Assembly (NCBI GenBank): GCA_020637335.1
Contig: JACJWC010000003.1
Location: 223,561-287,560 of the forward strand
DNA from: Acidobacteriota bacterium
GTDB taxonomy: Bacteria; Acidobacteriota; Holophagae; Acanthopleuribacterales; Acanthopleuribacteraceae
Direction: 5' to 3'
Length of the DNA: 64,000 nucleotides
In this document: in pieces, positions 44,498 to 52,883 of the stretch
How the letters are laid out: every line of letters begins with the position of its first letter
How positions within the stretch are numbered: position 1 is the first letter of the stretch
Position numbers and translations under genes: made by a program
Notes under the pieces: model-generated
What the model saw: the letters and a program-made list of their open reading frames with translations, nothing else
The model's database searches: none
What the model was told of the DNA's origin: nothing

Positions 44498-45462
44498 AAA
44501 TCGAATTTAGTTTAAACTACTTAGGCATGGTCTGGGCCGAACGGTTTGACCATCCTATTCGTGAGTACGAACAGGTTCAATCCCATTGCGGTTGGATGCC
44601 CCTGCCATTGGCCACCTTGGCAGTGCAGGGCAAGGATGCAGCTTCTTTTCTTCAGGGCCTCGGGTCCCAAGATTTTCTGCACCAAAAAATCGGAACGGTT
44701 TTACCCAGTTTCTTTTTGGACGCCAGCGGCAAGATCCTGTTTTTGGTTCAGGTCGCACGCAACCAATCTGGGTTTCTTATTCAGGTTGCCACACGCGATT
44801 TGGAGCCCCTACAGAAGCATTTGGACAAATACCTCATCATGGAAGATGTCCGGTTAACGCCTCAACCGTTGCAATGGATCACCTTGCAGGGCCCCGACGC
44901 AGGTCGTTTGCGCGACATACTGCCGGCAGAAAGCCAATCCTTCGAACACGATCGAACTGGCTTGGGTGGTTATGACTGTGCCATCCAACCAGAGACACTG
45001 AATTTGTTTGCTGAACAATTTCAGGCTAAAGGGGTCGTTGCTTTTGGATTGACCGCACTGGATATTTTGCGGACCGAAGCGTTTCTGCCCTGGTTGGGCA
45101 TCGAGATTCAACCCGGTCAAAACCCCCTGCTGTATGGGCAAGGCAATCGAATTTCCTATAGCAAGGGCTGTTTCTTGGGCCAGGAAACGGTGGCCATGAC
45201 TCGGGACCGCGGCCGCCCACCCCGAATCCTGTGTCAGGTTGAAGGCCAATTCGAAGGTTTCCCGCAGGTCGACCAGCCCCTTTTCAAGGCACAAGACGAG
45301 GTAGGCATTTTGGTTTCTGGCCACTATTCACCTAAACTCAATAAACCGTTGGCCTTTGCCATGGTGAAAACCATTCAGGCCCAGAAGGACACTGCGCTCA
45401 CAGATCCAGCAGGCAATACCTGGATGGTTCGGCAGGTGGCCGCATACAAGGACAGCCCATGA
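44494..45462 (+). CDS. ygfZ: YgfZ/GcvT-like folate-binding protein
   Basis: A 322-residue protein of the YgfZ family, which acts with tetrahydrofolate in assembly or repair of some Fe-S enzymes such as MiaB. The signature KGCFLGQE, with the conserved cysteine, is present near ~225-232. The N-terminal GcvT-like part and the C-terminal barrel are both complete. It overlaps pdxT and the following PTPS-like gene by 4 bp each, so all are co-translated. Confidence 0.92.
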   Translation: MKIEFSLNYLGMVWAERFDHPIREYEQVQSHCGWMPLPLATLAVQGKDAASFLQGLGSQDFLHQKIGTVLPSFFLDASGKILFLVQVARNQSGFLIQVATRDLEPLQKHLDKYLIMEDVRLTPQPLQWITLQGPDAGRLRDILPAESQSFEHDRTGLGGYDCAIQPETLNLFAEQFQAKGVVAFGLTALDILRTEAFLPWLGIEIQPGQNPLLYGQGNRISYSKGCFLGQETVAMTRDRGRPPRILCQVEGQFEGFPQVDQPLFKAQDEVGILVSGHYSPKLNKPLAFAMVKTIQAQKDTALTDPAGNTWMVRQVAAYKDSP

Positions 45463-45899
45463 GTCAGGAAGATTTTCCCTACGAAGTTGAAGTTACGGTC
45501 AGCCACCAGTTTCGGGCCAGTCACGCACTGCCCATGCGACCTGAATTGCATACCCATGACTGGCAGGTGGAATTTACTGTTGCCGGCCTAATCCATCCGG
45601 AAACGGGAATGCTGTGCGATATGTTGGAATTATCCGACTTTCTGAAGCCCTTTGTGCAGGAACTCGACGGGATGAATTTACATGAAGCGCCGGTGCTCAA
45701 AAGCACCAGTGAGATGGACGCGGTGACCCGCAAATACCCGACCTGTGACACCTTGGCCTATCACTTCCTCAAGCGCACCCAACCCGCCCTGAAAGCCAAT
45801 CCGCGCTTTGCCGGAATTCGCTTGTCGTGCATTGCCATTCGCATTTTTGAGCCAGATGGCAAGGAACCGTGGGGTTCGGCTCGCATTCGCCCGACCTGA
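45459..45899 (+). CDS. PTPS/QueD-fold protein lacking the catalytic cysteine
   Basis: A 146-residue T-fold protein. Zinc-ligand histidines are visible in FRASHALPM and HTHDW, and the closing IRIFEPDG carries the substrate-binding Glu seen in the family. QueD and PTPS normally have a catalytic Cys four residues before the HxH pair (C-x3-HGH); here the segment is RPELHTHD with no Cys. It may catalyse a different reaction (as the cysteine-less PTPS-III group does) or have lost activity. It is coupled to ygfZ. Confidence 0.78.
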   Translation: MSQEDFPYEVEVTVSHQFRASHALPMRPELHTHDWQVEFTVAGLIHPETGMLCDMLELSDFLKPFVQELDGMNLHEAPVLKSTSEMDAVTRKYPTCDTLAYHFLKRTQPALKANPRFAGIRLSCIAIRIFEPDGKEPWGSARIRPT

Positions 45900-45942
45900 T
45901 TTAAGTTTTCGAGTAAAAATTCGATGTTCCGGGTGAGGGCGT

Positions 45943-46809
45943 ATGGAACGGAAAATCCCCACTTGGTACATCCAAAAAAACGGGTCATGGTACGGCCCCT
46001 TCAGCGTGCAGGTTTTGAAGAACTATGCCGCTGCCGGTCAAATTCAGCCCAGCACCGTGACAAGTCCGACCAAAGATGGACCGGGCGGCGCAATCCAAAC
46101 CTTTCCCGACCTGTATGAAGAGCTCAAGCCGGCCTTTTTCCAACCCAAAGCGATCTCTGCACGCAAACCCAAACCGCGCCCGCGACATTTAAAAGTCATC
46201 AATTTGCGGGTCTCAAAACCGAAAAAGCCCTTTGTGATTTTATTGATCGCACTGCTCTTTGCGGCACCGCTCGGCATTTACTTTCTGCCGCATGGCAACC
46301 CCATTCGCCAATTCCTTTTTGAAAGCAGCTTGCGCAAACAATTAAATAGCGCTGAAATGCCCGCATTTGAAAAGCTGGTCCACATCGCCTTGGAGAAGGG
46401 CCTGAACTTTAATTTAAGTGAAATTCGGCGATTAAATCCCGATTGGATCACCGTTCAAGAGACCCAAAAGCCGGCCCAGTATTTGACCCTATTCCCCAAC
46501 CGCGATTTTGGGGAATGGAGTGTTCGCCTGGAAGATGGAACCTTATGTACTTTTTTGTTCGACCAGGACCAGGTGGTGTGGATGGTTGGATTCCGTGGGT
46601 CAGCCTATCCCAAAATAATTGAAGAAGCGCTTTTACCCAGCCAATGGGCGCCACAAACCGAACAGAAAGTGTTGGCCAACCGTATCGAATGGCGCAGTCC
46701 ACTGCTCAAACGATTCGAAGTACGCTGTATTTGGTCACCGGCCAAAACGGGCCATGCCCTCGACTGTATCCTGGTAGGTCATTCTGGCTCAGGGGATGAC
46801 ATTCCATAA
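45943..46809 (+). CDS. GYF_2-domain membrane protein of unknown function
   Basis: A 288-residue protein. The N-terminus (~5-55; WYIQKNGSWYGPFSVQVL) fits the GYF_2 domain, a presumed peptide-binding module in bacteria. A basic stretch (~65-90) and a single membrane helix (~95-115, FVILLIALLFAAPLGIYF) follow. The C-terminal ~170 residues are probably periplasmic and are unrecognised. GGTGAGGG precedes the ATG. Confidence 0.68.
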   Translation: MERKIPTWYIQKNGSWYGPFSVQVLKNYAAAGQIQPSTVTSPTKDGPGGAIQTFPDLYEELKPAFFQPKAISARKPKPRPRHLKVINLRVSKPKKPFVILLIALLFAAPLGIYFLPHGNPIRQFLFESSLRKQLNSAEMPAFEKLVHIALEKGLNFNLSEIRRLNPDWITVQETQKPAQYLTLFPNRDFGEWSVRLEDGTLCTFLFDQDQVVWMVGFRGSAYPKIIEEALLPSQWAPQTEQKVLANRIEWRSPLLKRFEVRCIWSPAKTGHALDCILVGHSGSGDDIP

Positions 46810-46857
46810 TCCTTTGGGTTTTTTGGCTTTTTTGTCGGCGAATAGATCAGAACCAGT

Positions 46858-46863
46858 TATAAT
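46858..46863 (+). promoter_or_regulatory. Consensus -10 box upstream of the Nudix gene
   Basis: A perfect TATAAT lies about 25 bp before the GTG start. No -35 box at normal spacing is seen; TTGTCG is 20 bp away. Confidence 0.35.
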
Positions 46864-46887
46864 CCGAGCGCAAAAAAGGGGATGGTC

Positions 46888-47328
46888 GTGAAGATTCGCT
46901 GCAGTGCCCTGATTCTCCGCCACAATAAACTACTTTTCCTCCAATACAACTATGCGGGAGGCCCTGTTTATTGTTTGCCGGGCGGGGGCCTCAATCCGGG
47001 TGAAACTTTGACCCAGGCCCTGGCCAGGGAATTGCTAGAGGAGTTGGGATTTGAAGATCCGCGGATCGGGCCCCTCACCTTTGCAACTGAGGTTTTGGAT
47101 GCGCCCAATCTAATGCCTACCTTACATTTGGTTTTTTCGGTCGAAGTGCAGGGTGAACCTCAGGTCAACCCCGCAGAAACCAAGGCCGATGGCTGGATTT
47201 GGCTGGATCGAGAATCGCTTGAGCAGGAAGCATTGTATCCCCCGATCAATGCCGCCATTCAAACCTGGTTGGCAGGTTCACCTTTACCCTGTTACCTGGG
47301 TCCCGCACCCAAACGAATTTGGAAATGA
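46888..47328 (+). CDS. Nudix hydrolase
   Basis: A 146-residue enzyme hydrolysing nucleoside diphosphate-linked substrates. The Nudix box is complete, from GGGLNPGETL to RELLEELGF (~35-57, counting from the GTG). The GTG at 46888 has AAGGGG at good spacing; the ATG at 46882 sits directly on that site and is less likely. Substrate unknown. The rhodanese-MauE gene follows after 7 bp. Confidence 0.87.
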   Translation: MKIRCSALILRHNKLLFLQYNYAGGPVYCLPGGGLNPGETLTQALARELLEELGFEDPRIGPLTFATEVLDAPNLMPTLHLVFSVEVQGEPQVNPAETKADGWIWLDRESLEQEALYPPINAAIQTWLAGSPLPCYLGPAPKRIWK

Positions 47329-47335
47329 GGTTTGC

Positions 47336-48517
47336 ATGAAATCGATCGCCTGGACCGTGAGCGGAATTTGTATCGTGGCCTTGATAGCCGGCCTGATCAA
47401 CAACCGATTGCAAACAGGGAAGTTGGATCTCAAAAAACAATGGCCGGCCTTTTCCAGCCTTCAAAGCCAGGAACAACCCGAAACCTCAGACGATTTGGCA
47501 GCGGTGGAACAAGAAGATCCTGAGCAAGCTTTTGGCGAACTTGCGGCAGAGATCGAAGGGTTGCAGGGCATTCAGGACATCAACCTGACCCAGGCACGCC
47601 GCCTCTTTCTGTATGCCAATGACCTCTTGTTATGGGTCGATGCGCGCGAAGACAGCTTATTTGAAAAGGGCCATATCCAAGGCGCCATCCAACTGTATTT
47701 TTACGAACAGGCCAATTACCTGCAGGGGTTTGAAACGGCATACAGCGATAAACAGCCCTTGGCATTGGTCATTTACTGCAAGGGCAAAGACTGCCACGAT
47801 TCGCACTTTTTAGCTGAAGACCTGCTCAAAATGGGCTACAGCAAAATTTTTGTGTATCGGGACGGTTTTGATGATTGGTTCAAGGCAGGCCTACCCATCG
47901 AAGGCGAATTAAGCCAAACCCAAGCCAATGCTGCTAGCCCAGAGGCTGGCATAAGCACAGAGCCCGATCCCAAAAAAGGCATGTACCTGGAACACATTTT
48001 GCGCGACAGTATTCCGTTTGTACTGGGCGTCTTCTTGTTCATTTTGTGGATGCGTAAGCAGATACAGCCACGCCATGTCACATTGGCGATGCTGGTTTTG
48101 GCAGCGTTTTTTATCTTTGCGGCCATCCCCAAAATCGGCAATCCCTTGGAGTTTGCCAAAAGCATTTGGAATTACGATATTGCGCCCTCCATCCTGATCA
48201 ATTACGGCGCCATTGGCATGCCGTGGCTGGAACTGATCGCTGCTTTGGCCATTCTGGTCCCTTTGCTGAGGCGCGGTGCCAGCGGTATCCTGCTGAGCTT
48301 GCTGGTGGTTTTTATCGTTGCGGTGGGCTTCAACGTCTTGCGCGGCCATGACTTTAACTGCGGCTGCACCTCAACAAAAACCTTTCTGACCCAAACCTTT
48401 CTTTCAGGTTGGAACGATAAGTACATGTTGTTGCTGCGCGATTTCGGTTTGCTGGTCATGGCTGGACTTGGCTTGCGCGCCCAGGCAAGCCAGTCGGAAG
48501 TTTCTGATCAGAACTAA
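47336..48517 (+). CDS. Rhodanese-MauE/DoxX-like membrane fusion protein
   Basis: A 393-residue membrane protein from the ATG at 47336; an earlier in-frame ATG lies within the Nudix gene. An N-terminal helix (~5-22) anchors a rhodanese domain (~84-188) with WVDARE and the active loop YCKGKDCHDS (Cys148). A linker leads to a MauE/DoxX-like four-helix domain (~225-380), with IPKIGNPLEFAKSIWNY and CGC at 342-344, the signature of MauE, which is needed for disulphide formation in methylamine dehydrogenase. The fusion suggests periplasmic sulphur or disulphide handling; this is inference. Confidence 0.82.
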   Translation: MKSIAWTVSGICIVALIAGLINNRLQTGKLDLKKQWPAFSSLQSQEQPETSDDLAAVEQEDPEQAFGELAAEIEGLQGIQDINLTQARRLFLYANDLLLWVDAREDSLFEKGHIQGAIQLYFYEQANYLQGFETAYSDKQPLALVIYCKGKDCHDSHFLAEDLLKMGYSKIFVYRDGFDDWFKAGLPIEGELSQTQANAASPEAGISTEPDPKKGMYLEHILRDSIPFVLGVFLFILWMRKQIQPRHVTLAMLVLAAFFIFAAIPKIGNPLEFAKSIWNYDIAPSILINYGAIGMPWLELIAALAILVPLLRRGASGILLSLLVVFIVAVGFNVLRGHDFNCGCTSTKTFLTQTFLSGWNDKYMLLLRDFGLLVMAGLGLRAQASQSEVSDQN

Positions 48518-48717
48518 GCTTTTTTGCCAAGCTTAATGAAACAAAAACCAGTCAAACGGAAAAATTACCGGGTTCGCATCAAGGAATTAATCAGAGTTTT
48601 CGCGACCTATTAAACCGATTAACAAGCGTTTGCTCTCGCCACAAAACAAAATGCCTGCCCCCCCTGCGACCATTGGGTCATTCCAATTGACTTGGCGACT
48701 CGCTAAAATGTGGCATC
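48518..48717 (+). other. 200-bp intergenic region upstream of the C-N hydrolase operon
   Basis: No gene is seen. It contains TTGACT at 48688-48693, a TAAAAT 11 bp further on (too close for a standard pair), and a CT/AC-rich middle. The promoter of the operon starting at 48718 should lie here but could not be assigned. Confidence 0.4.
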
Positions 48718-49704
48718 ATGAATACCTTTTATGCAGCTGCCTGCCAAACCGCCTTCGAGAGCCCCGAGTCTTCCTCACAAATCAAAGAACGCGTGAATCG
48801 CATTCGCCAAATCATTGAACAGACCATCATCGGTTATGAACCCTTTTTCGATGTGCGCCTACTCGTGTTCCCCGAATTTGCCCATACTGTTCCCATTTAC
48901 GATAGTGTGGCCAAACTACGGGATAAATTGGCCGTGCCACTTCCCAATGAACACACCGACCAGTACCAAAAAATAGCCAAAAAGTACGGTTGTATCGTGC
49001 AAACCGGAACCTTTTTGGAAGTGGATCCCAACTACCCTGACCATGTGTTTAATACCACTTGCCTGATCAGTGCAGACGGTATTTTGAGCAAGTATCGCAA
49101 GGTCAATCCGTGGATTCCCTGGGAGTTACATGCCTCTCCACACGATATCCCCGGTTATACAGAAGATCCGTTTCCGGTAGTCGAAACAGAACTGGGCCGC
49201 ATCGGAGTGGCCATTTGCTACGATTGGTTGTTTCCGGAATCCATCCGCCAAATCGCTTTTAATGGTGCCGAAATCATTAACCGGGTCTCTGCCTATATGG
49301 ATCCTTGGGGCGCTACCCCGCCTATGGATTGGTGGACCTTATTCAACCGGGCACGTGCCGCTGAAAACAGGGTTTACGTTGTGGCCGCCAATCAAGGCGC
49401 TGCTTTCCACCAGTACCCGCCGTTCAGTTGGCCCGGTGGCAGCATGATTGTCGACTACGATGGCCGCATCCTGGCCCAAGCCGATCCAGGTCCGGGCGAA
49501 AAAGTTGTGGTTGCACCCATCCACTTGGATAACTTACGCCACGAACGTCAACGCCGTATAGGTCACGATATGCAAGCGCATTTTCGCAGCGAGGTTCACC
49601 CTTACGCTCGCGCCAGCAGCTTTCCACCTGCAAAAGGTCCCATCAATGCGGAAGAATTGAAAGCGCGCATTCAATTGGCCAAAGGGATCGGAAATAAAAC
49701 ATGA
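48718..49704 (+). CDS. Carbon-nitrogen hydrolase (nitrilase superfamily)
   Basis: A 328-residue cytoplasmic amidase-type enzyme with an intact Glu-Lys-Cys triad: E53 in FPEFAHT, K128 in KYRKVNP and C167 in AICYDWLFPE. It hydrolyses a C-N bond of an unknown amide, nitrile or carbamoyl compound. The WPGGSMIVDYDG segment is typical of the superfamily. No clear Shine-Dalgarno is visible. Its stop overlaps the next start by 4 bp, so it is the first gene of the lipoprotein/cytochrome operon. Confidence 0.88.
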   Translation: MNTFYAAACQTAFESPESSSQIKERVNRIRQIIEQTIIGYEPFFDVRLLVFPEFAHTVPIYDSVAKLRDKLAVPLPNEHTDQYQKIAKKYGCIVQTGTFLEVDPNYPDHVFNTTCLISADGILSKYRKVNPWIPWELHASPHDIPGYTEDPFPVVETELGRIGVAICYDWLFPESIRQIAFNGAEIINRVSAYMDPWGATPPMDWWTLFNRARAAENRVYVVAANQGAAFHQYPPFSWPGGSMIVDYDGRILAQADPGPGEKVVVAPIHLDNLRHERQRRIGHDMQAHFRSEVHPYARASSFPPAKGPINAEELKARIQLAKGIGNKT

Positions 49705-52700
49705 AACGATCCATCATCCTGGGTTTGCTGCTGTTCTGCATCAACTGCTCCCAATCCAAAAGACCAAACGCAGAATCGATAAGCTTAAACAATCGCGGCG
49801 TCGGTCTGATGGGCCAATTCAAATACGCCGAAGCGGCCGAATGTTTTCTGCAACTATCAACCCGTGAGCCTGACTGGATAACGCCCCAAATCAATGCCGC
49901 CATTGCAGTGCTCAACCGCCAAGGCGAAGGCGATGAGGAGCGCGCAATTCAAATTCTGGAAACGGTCCTGAACAAAGAACCAAAACAGGCCCGAGCGCTC
50001 TATACCCTGGGCCTGCTTTACCTGTACCGCGGTGATGAGGAAAAGGCCGAATCCTATTTCAAAGCCACCTTGGCCGAACAGCCGAACGACCCGTTCTGTC
50101 TGTACCAAATGGCCGATCTGATGCTCAAACGAAACGAGTCGGAATCCCTTGAGGCCTTTCAGAAGTTGACCCAAAAAGCACCCTACTTGCGCAGCGGCCA
50201 TTACGGTTTATTTCGCGCAGCCAAAACGTTTAACCAGCCGGAAATTGCCAAAGCTGCATTAGCTGAATTTGAGGCGTTGAAGGACAATCCTCAAGCGCGA
50301 ACCTTTGCTTTCAAATATCGTCAAATGGGCGATTTGGCCGAAGCCAAGACTGATGTCGCGAAACCAGTTCAGGCGCCAACGCCTACCACGGTTCAATTTG
50401 GACCGGCTAATGTGATAACCAATGCGTTGGGCGAGACTTCGTCGTGGTCAGGTTTTTCGACTGTCGACCTGAACGGCGATCAAAAAATCGATATCTTCGT
50501 TTATGGTCTGAACCATTCACCCAACCACAGCTTGATCGCGCAGGCCAATGGGGAATTCTTGGCAACAGACATTCCACACCTGAATCAGCAACCCAATCTG
50601 CGCTTCTGTTTGTGGGGCGACCTGGATCAAGACGGCTCCGTCGAAGCGATTTTGGTTTCCGCCGATCAGATCAGCGTTTTTAGCTTGGATTCGGCCGAAT
50701 GGCAGCCCGCATCCTTTTCGTTTGATACGCCCGCAACGGCGGGCTGGTCTGATGGCCTTTTGGTAGATGCCGACCAGGATGGTGACCTGGATCTCGTCCT
50801 GTTACGCGAGGCGGACTCACCGGTTTTATTCAACAACGATCGAAATGGTGTGTTTCGCAATATCAGCGAAGAGACTGGCCTAGCCCAGATCCCTGGTGCA
50901 CGCAGCCTATGGGCGGAAGATTACGATAGGGACCGCGATCTGGATTTGCTTTTTGCCTGCGGAAATCACTGGGTATTGGCCCAAAACAATCGCGCATGGC
51001 ATTACAGCCTTAAAAAACACGATGAAGCGAGTGAATGGATTGCCACTTGGGACCCCACAACCAGCGGCAAATACCAACTGTTGCGCAGCGCTGCTCAAAT
51101 TCTTTTCTTGGGAAATGGCGACAGTTCCAGCCAGTCGATCGGTGAGACCATTCGCGCTGGCTTTACCCAAGATTGGACCGGCTCTGGACAAGCCGCTATC
51201 ACTTTACTCGGCGAAAACAACATCCTATTCATCCAAGACGGTAAGATCACCCGCTTACCCAGTGCAAATACGCTGGCAATGGCGCCGTTCTGTCCAAAAA
51301 TAGATCAAGGACCCGGCCTGTTGTGTTTGCAGGCCGATGGCAGCCTGGTTTTCCATCCCCCCCGCACCGGTAATGCGCCTTTTTTAGCCGTAACGCCGAG
51401 TGGCATGGAGGACACCAGCAATACCACGCGCTCTAACACCAGCGGTATCGGGACCCGCCTCAATTTGCGTTGTGGGTCAACCTGGAGCAATGCCACTTAT
51501 CTGCCCAAATTCGGGCGTGGCCAGAGTCTGCAACCCCTTGTCCTCGGGTGTCCGGGCACAAAAGCGGATTTCATCAGCCTGGAGTGGTCGGATGGGGTTT
51601 ATCAAACAGAGTTGGATTTAAAAGCCGGCCAAGCCTATGTCCTGACCGAAACCCAGCGTCAGCTCTCCAGTTGCCCGGTCCTGTTCAGTTGGAACGGGTT
51701 TACTTATGAATTTGTGAGCGATGTGCTCGGTGTCGGCGGGATGGGTTTCAATTTGGGCCGTCAAGAATACGCGCCCCCTCGCCCATTTGAGGCCTTCGCT
51801 TTTTCTCACGACCAAATCCATGTCCAAAACAAGCAAATCCGCATCAAAATCACCGAGCCCATGGAGGAAGCAACCTACCTGGACCACGTCCAACTCCTGG
51901 CCTATGACCTCCCTGCGGACTGGCATATGGTGTTAGACGAACGCATGGGCATTGGCGATCCTCAACCAACCAGTCAGGCCCTCTTTTATCGTCAGGCCTA
52001 TCAGCCGATTGCTGCCAAAAACCAAGAGGGTGAGGACGTATTACAAAGCCTTCTCAAACGCGATCTGCAAGCAGCACCGCTGCCAGACCATGACCATCGC
52101 TTTGTCGGCCGTCTGGCTGAAGAGCACATTCTTGAATTCGCGTTTGATTTGGATTTGGCTGAATTGGGACCGACCCCACTCTTAATTATTGATGGGTGGA
52201 TCGAGTATCCCTATTCACAAACCATGTTTGCCGCCTGGCAGGCAGGTGCAAGCTACGATCCGCCCAGTCTCGACTTTCAGGATGCCGCCGGGACCTGGCA
52301 CACAATGCGATCCCAATGGGGCTACCCTGCAGGGATGCCGCGCCAAATAGCATTACCCTTAGATGCAATGCCACCTGGGACCCACCGCTTGAGGTTGCGC
52401 ACGAACATGGAAATTTATTGGGATCGGTTACAAGTTGCCCGTTCGGAGCCGCTTGATGTTGCCCCAACCCATATCCCGCTGAAACGTGCAATGGTAGAAT
52501 CCGTTGGCTTTCCCAAATGGACCTTTGGACCGCAGCGCCAACCACAGTTCGATTGGACGGAGCGCATTCCGGAAAACGATACCCGCCATCAAAGTGGTTT
52601 TTATACCGCATTTGGGGATTGCCTGCCATTGCTGCATCGGGCGGACGATCAACTGGCCATCTTTGGACCTGGCGAAGCAATTGATTGGGTCTTTGAACTT

Positions 52701-52880
52701 CCCGAAGGCTCAACACTCATTAACCCGACTTGGGTCCTTCAATTGACCGGCTGGTGCAAGGACATGGATTTGCTGACGGACCGCGGTGAAACACTTGGAC
52801 CACTCCCCCATCAATCGGAGCAACCACCCCCAACCGACCTTATGAACACTTTTAATACACGCTACGCTGCCGGGAGGTGA
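49701..52880 (+). CDS. Lipoprotein with TPR and FG-GAP/VCBS repeats
   Basis: A 1059-residue exported protein. The signal sequence ends LLFCINCS, with a probable lipid-attachment Cys at ~15 (an atypical lipobox). Residues ~25-205 are TPR repeats (e.g. LYTLGLLYLYRGDEEKAESYF). Residues ~215-600 contain FG-GAP-type units with calcium-loop motifs DLNGDQKID, DLDQDGSVE, DADQDGDLD and DYDRDRDLD. The C-terminal ~400 residues (from ~650, FSWNGFTYEFVSDVLG) form an unrecognised beta-rich domain. It is coupled to the hydrolase by a 4-bp overlap and to the cytochrome gene by 3 bp. Confidence 0.75.
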   Translation: MKRSIILGLLLFCINCSQSKRPNAESISLNNRGVGLMGQFKYAEAAECFLQLSTREPDWITPQINAAIAVLNRQGEGDEERAIQILETVLNKEPKQARALYTLGLLYLYRGDEEKAESYFKATLAEQPNDPFCLYQMADLMLKRNESESLEAFQKLTQKAPYLRSGHYGLFRAAKTFNQPEIAKAALAEFEALKDNPQARTFAFKYRQMGDLAEAKTDVAKPVQAPTPTTVQFGPANVITNALGETSSWSGFSTVDLNGDQKIDIFVYGLNHSPNHSLIAQANGEFLATDIPHLNQQPNLRFCLWGDLDQDGSVEAILVSADQISVFSLDSAEWQPASFSFDTPATAGWSDGLLVDADQDGDLDLVLLREADSPVLFNNDRNGVFRNISEETGLAQIPGARSLWAEDYDRDRDLDLLFACGNHWVLAQNNRAWHYSLKKHDEASEWIATWDPTTSGKYQLLRSAAQILFLGNGDSSSQSIGETIRAGFTQDWTGSGQAAITLLGENNILFIQDGKITRLPSANTLAMAPFCPKIDQGPGLLCLQADGSLVFHPPRTGNAPFLAVTPSGMEDTSNTTRSNTSGIGTRLNLRCGSTWSNATYLPKFGRGQSLQPLVLGCPGTKADFISLEWSDGVYQTELDLKAGQAYVLTETQRQLSSCPVLFSWNGFTYEFVSDVLGVGGMGFNLGRQEYAPPRPFEAFAFSHDQIHVQNKQIRIKITEPMEEATYLDHVQLLAYDLPADWHMVLDERMGIGDPQPTSQALFYRQAYQPIAAKNQEGEDVLQSLLKRDLQAAPLPDHDHRFVGRLAEEHILEFAFDLDLAELGPTPLLIIDGWIEYPYSQTMFAAWQAGASYDPPSLDFQDAAGTWHTMRSQWGYPAGMPRQIALPLDAMPPGTHRLRLRTNMEIYWDRLQVARSEPLDVAPTHIPLKRAMVESVGFPKWTFGPQRQPQFDWTERIPENDTRHQSGFYTAFGDCLPLLHRADDQLAIFGPGEAIDWVFELPEGSTLINPTWVLQLTGWCKDMDLLTDRGETLGPLPHQSEQPPPTDLMNTFNTRYAAGR

Positions 52881-52883
52881 TAA

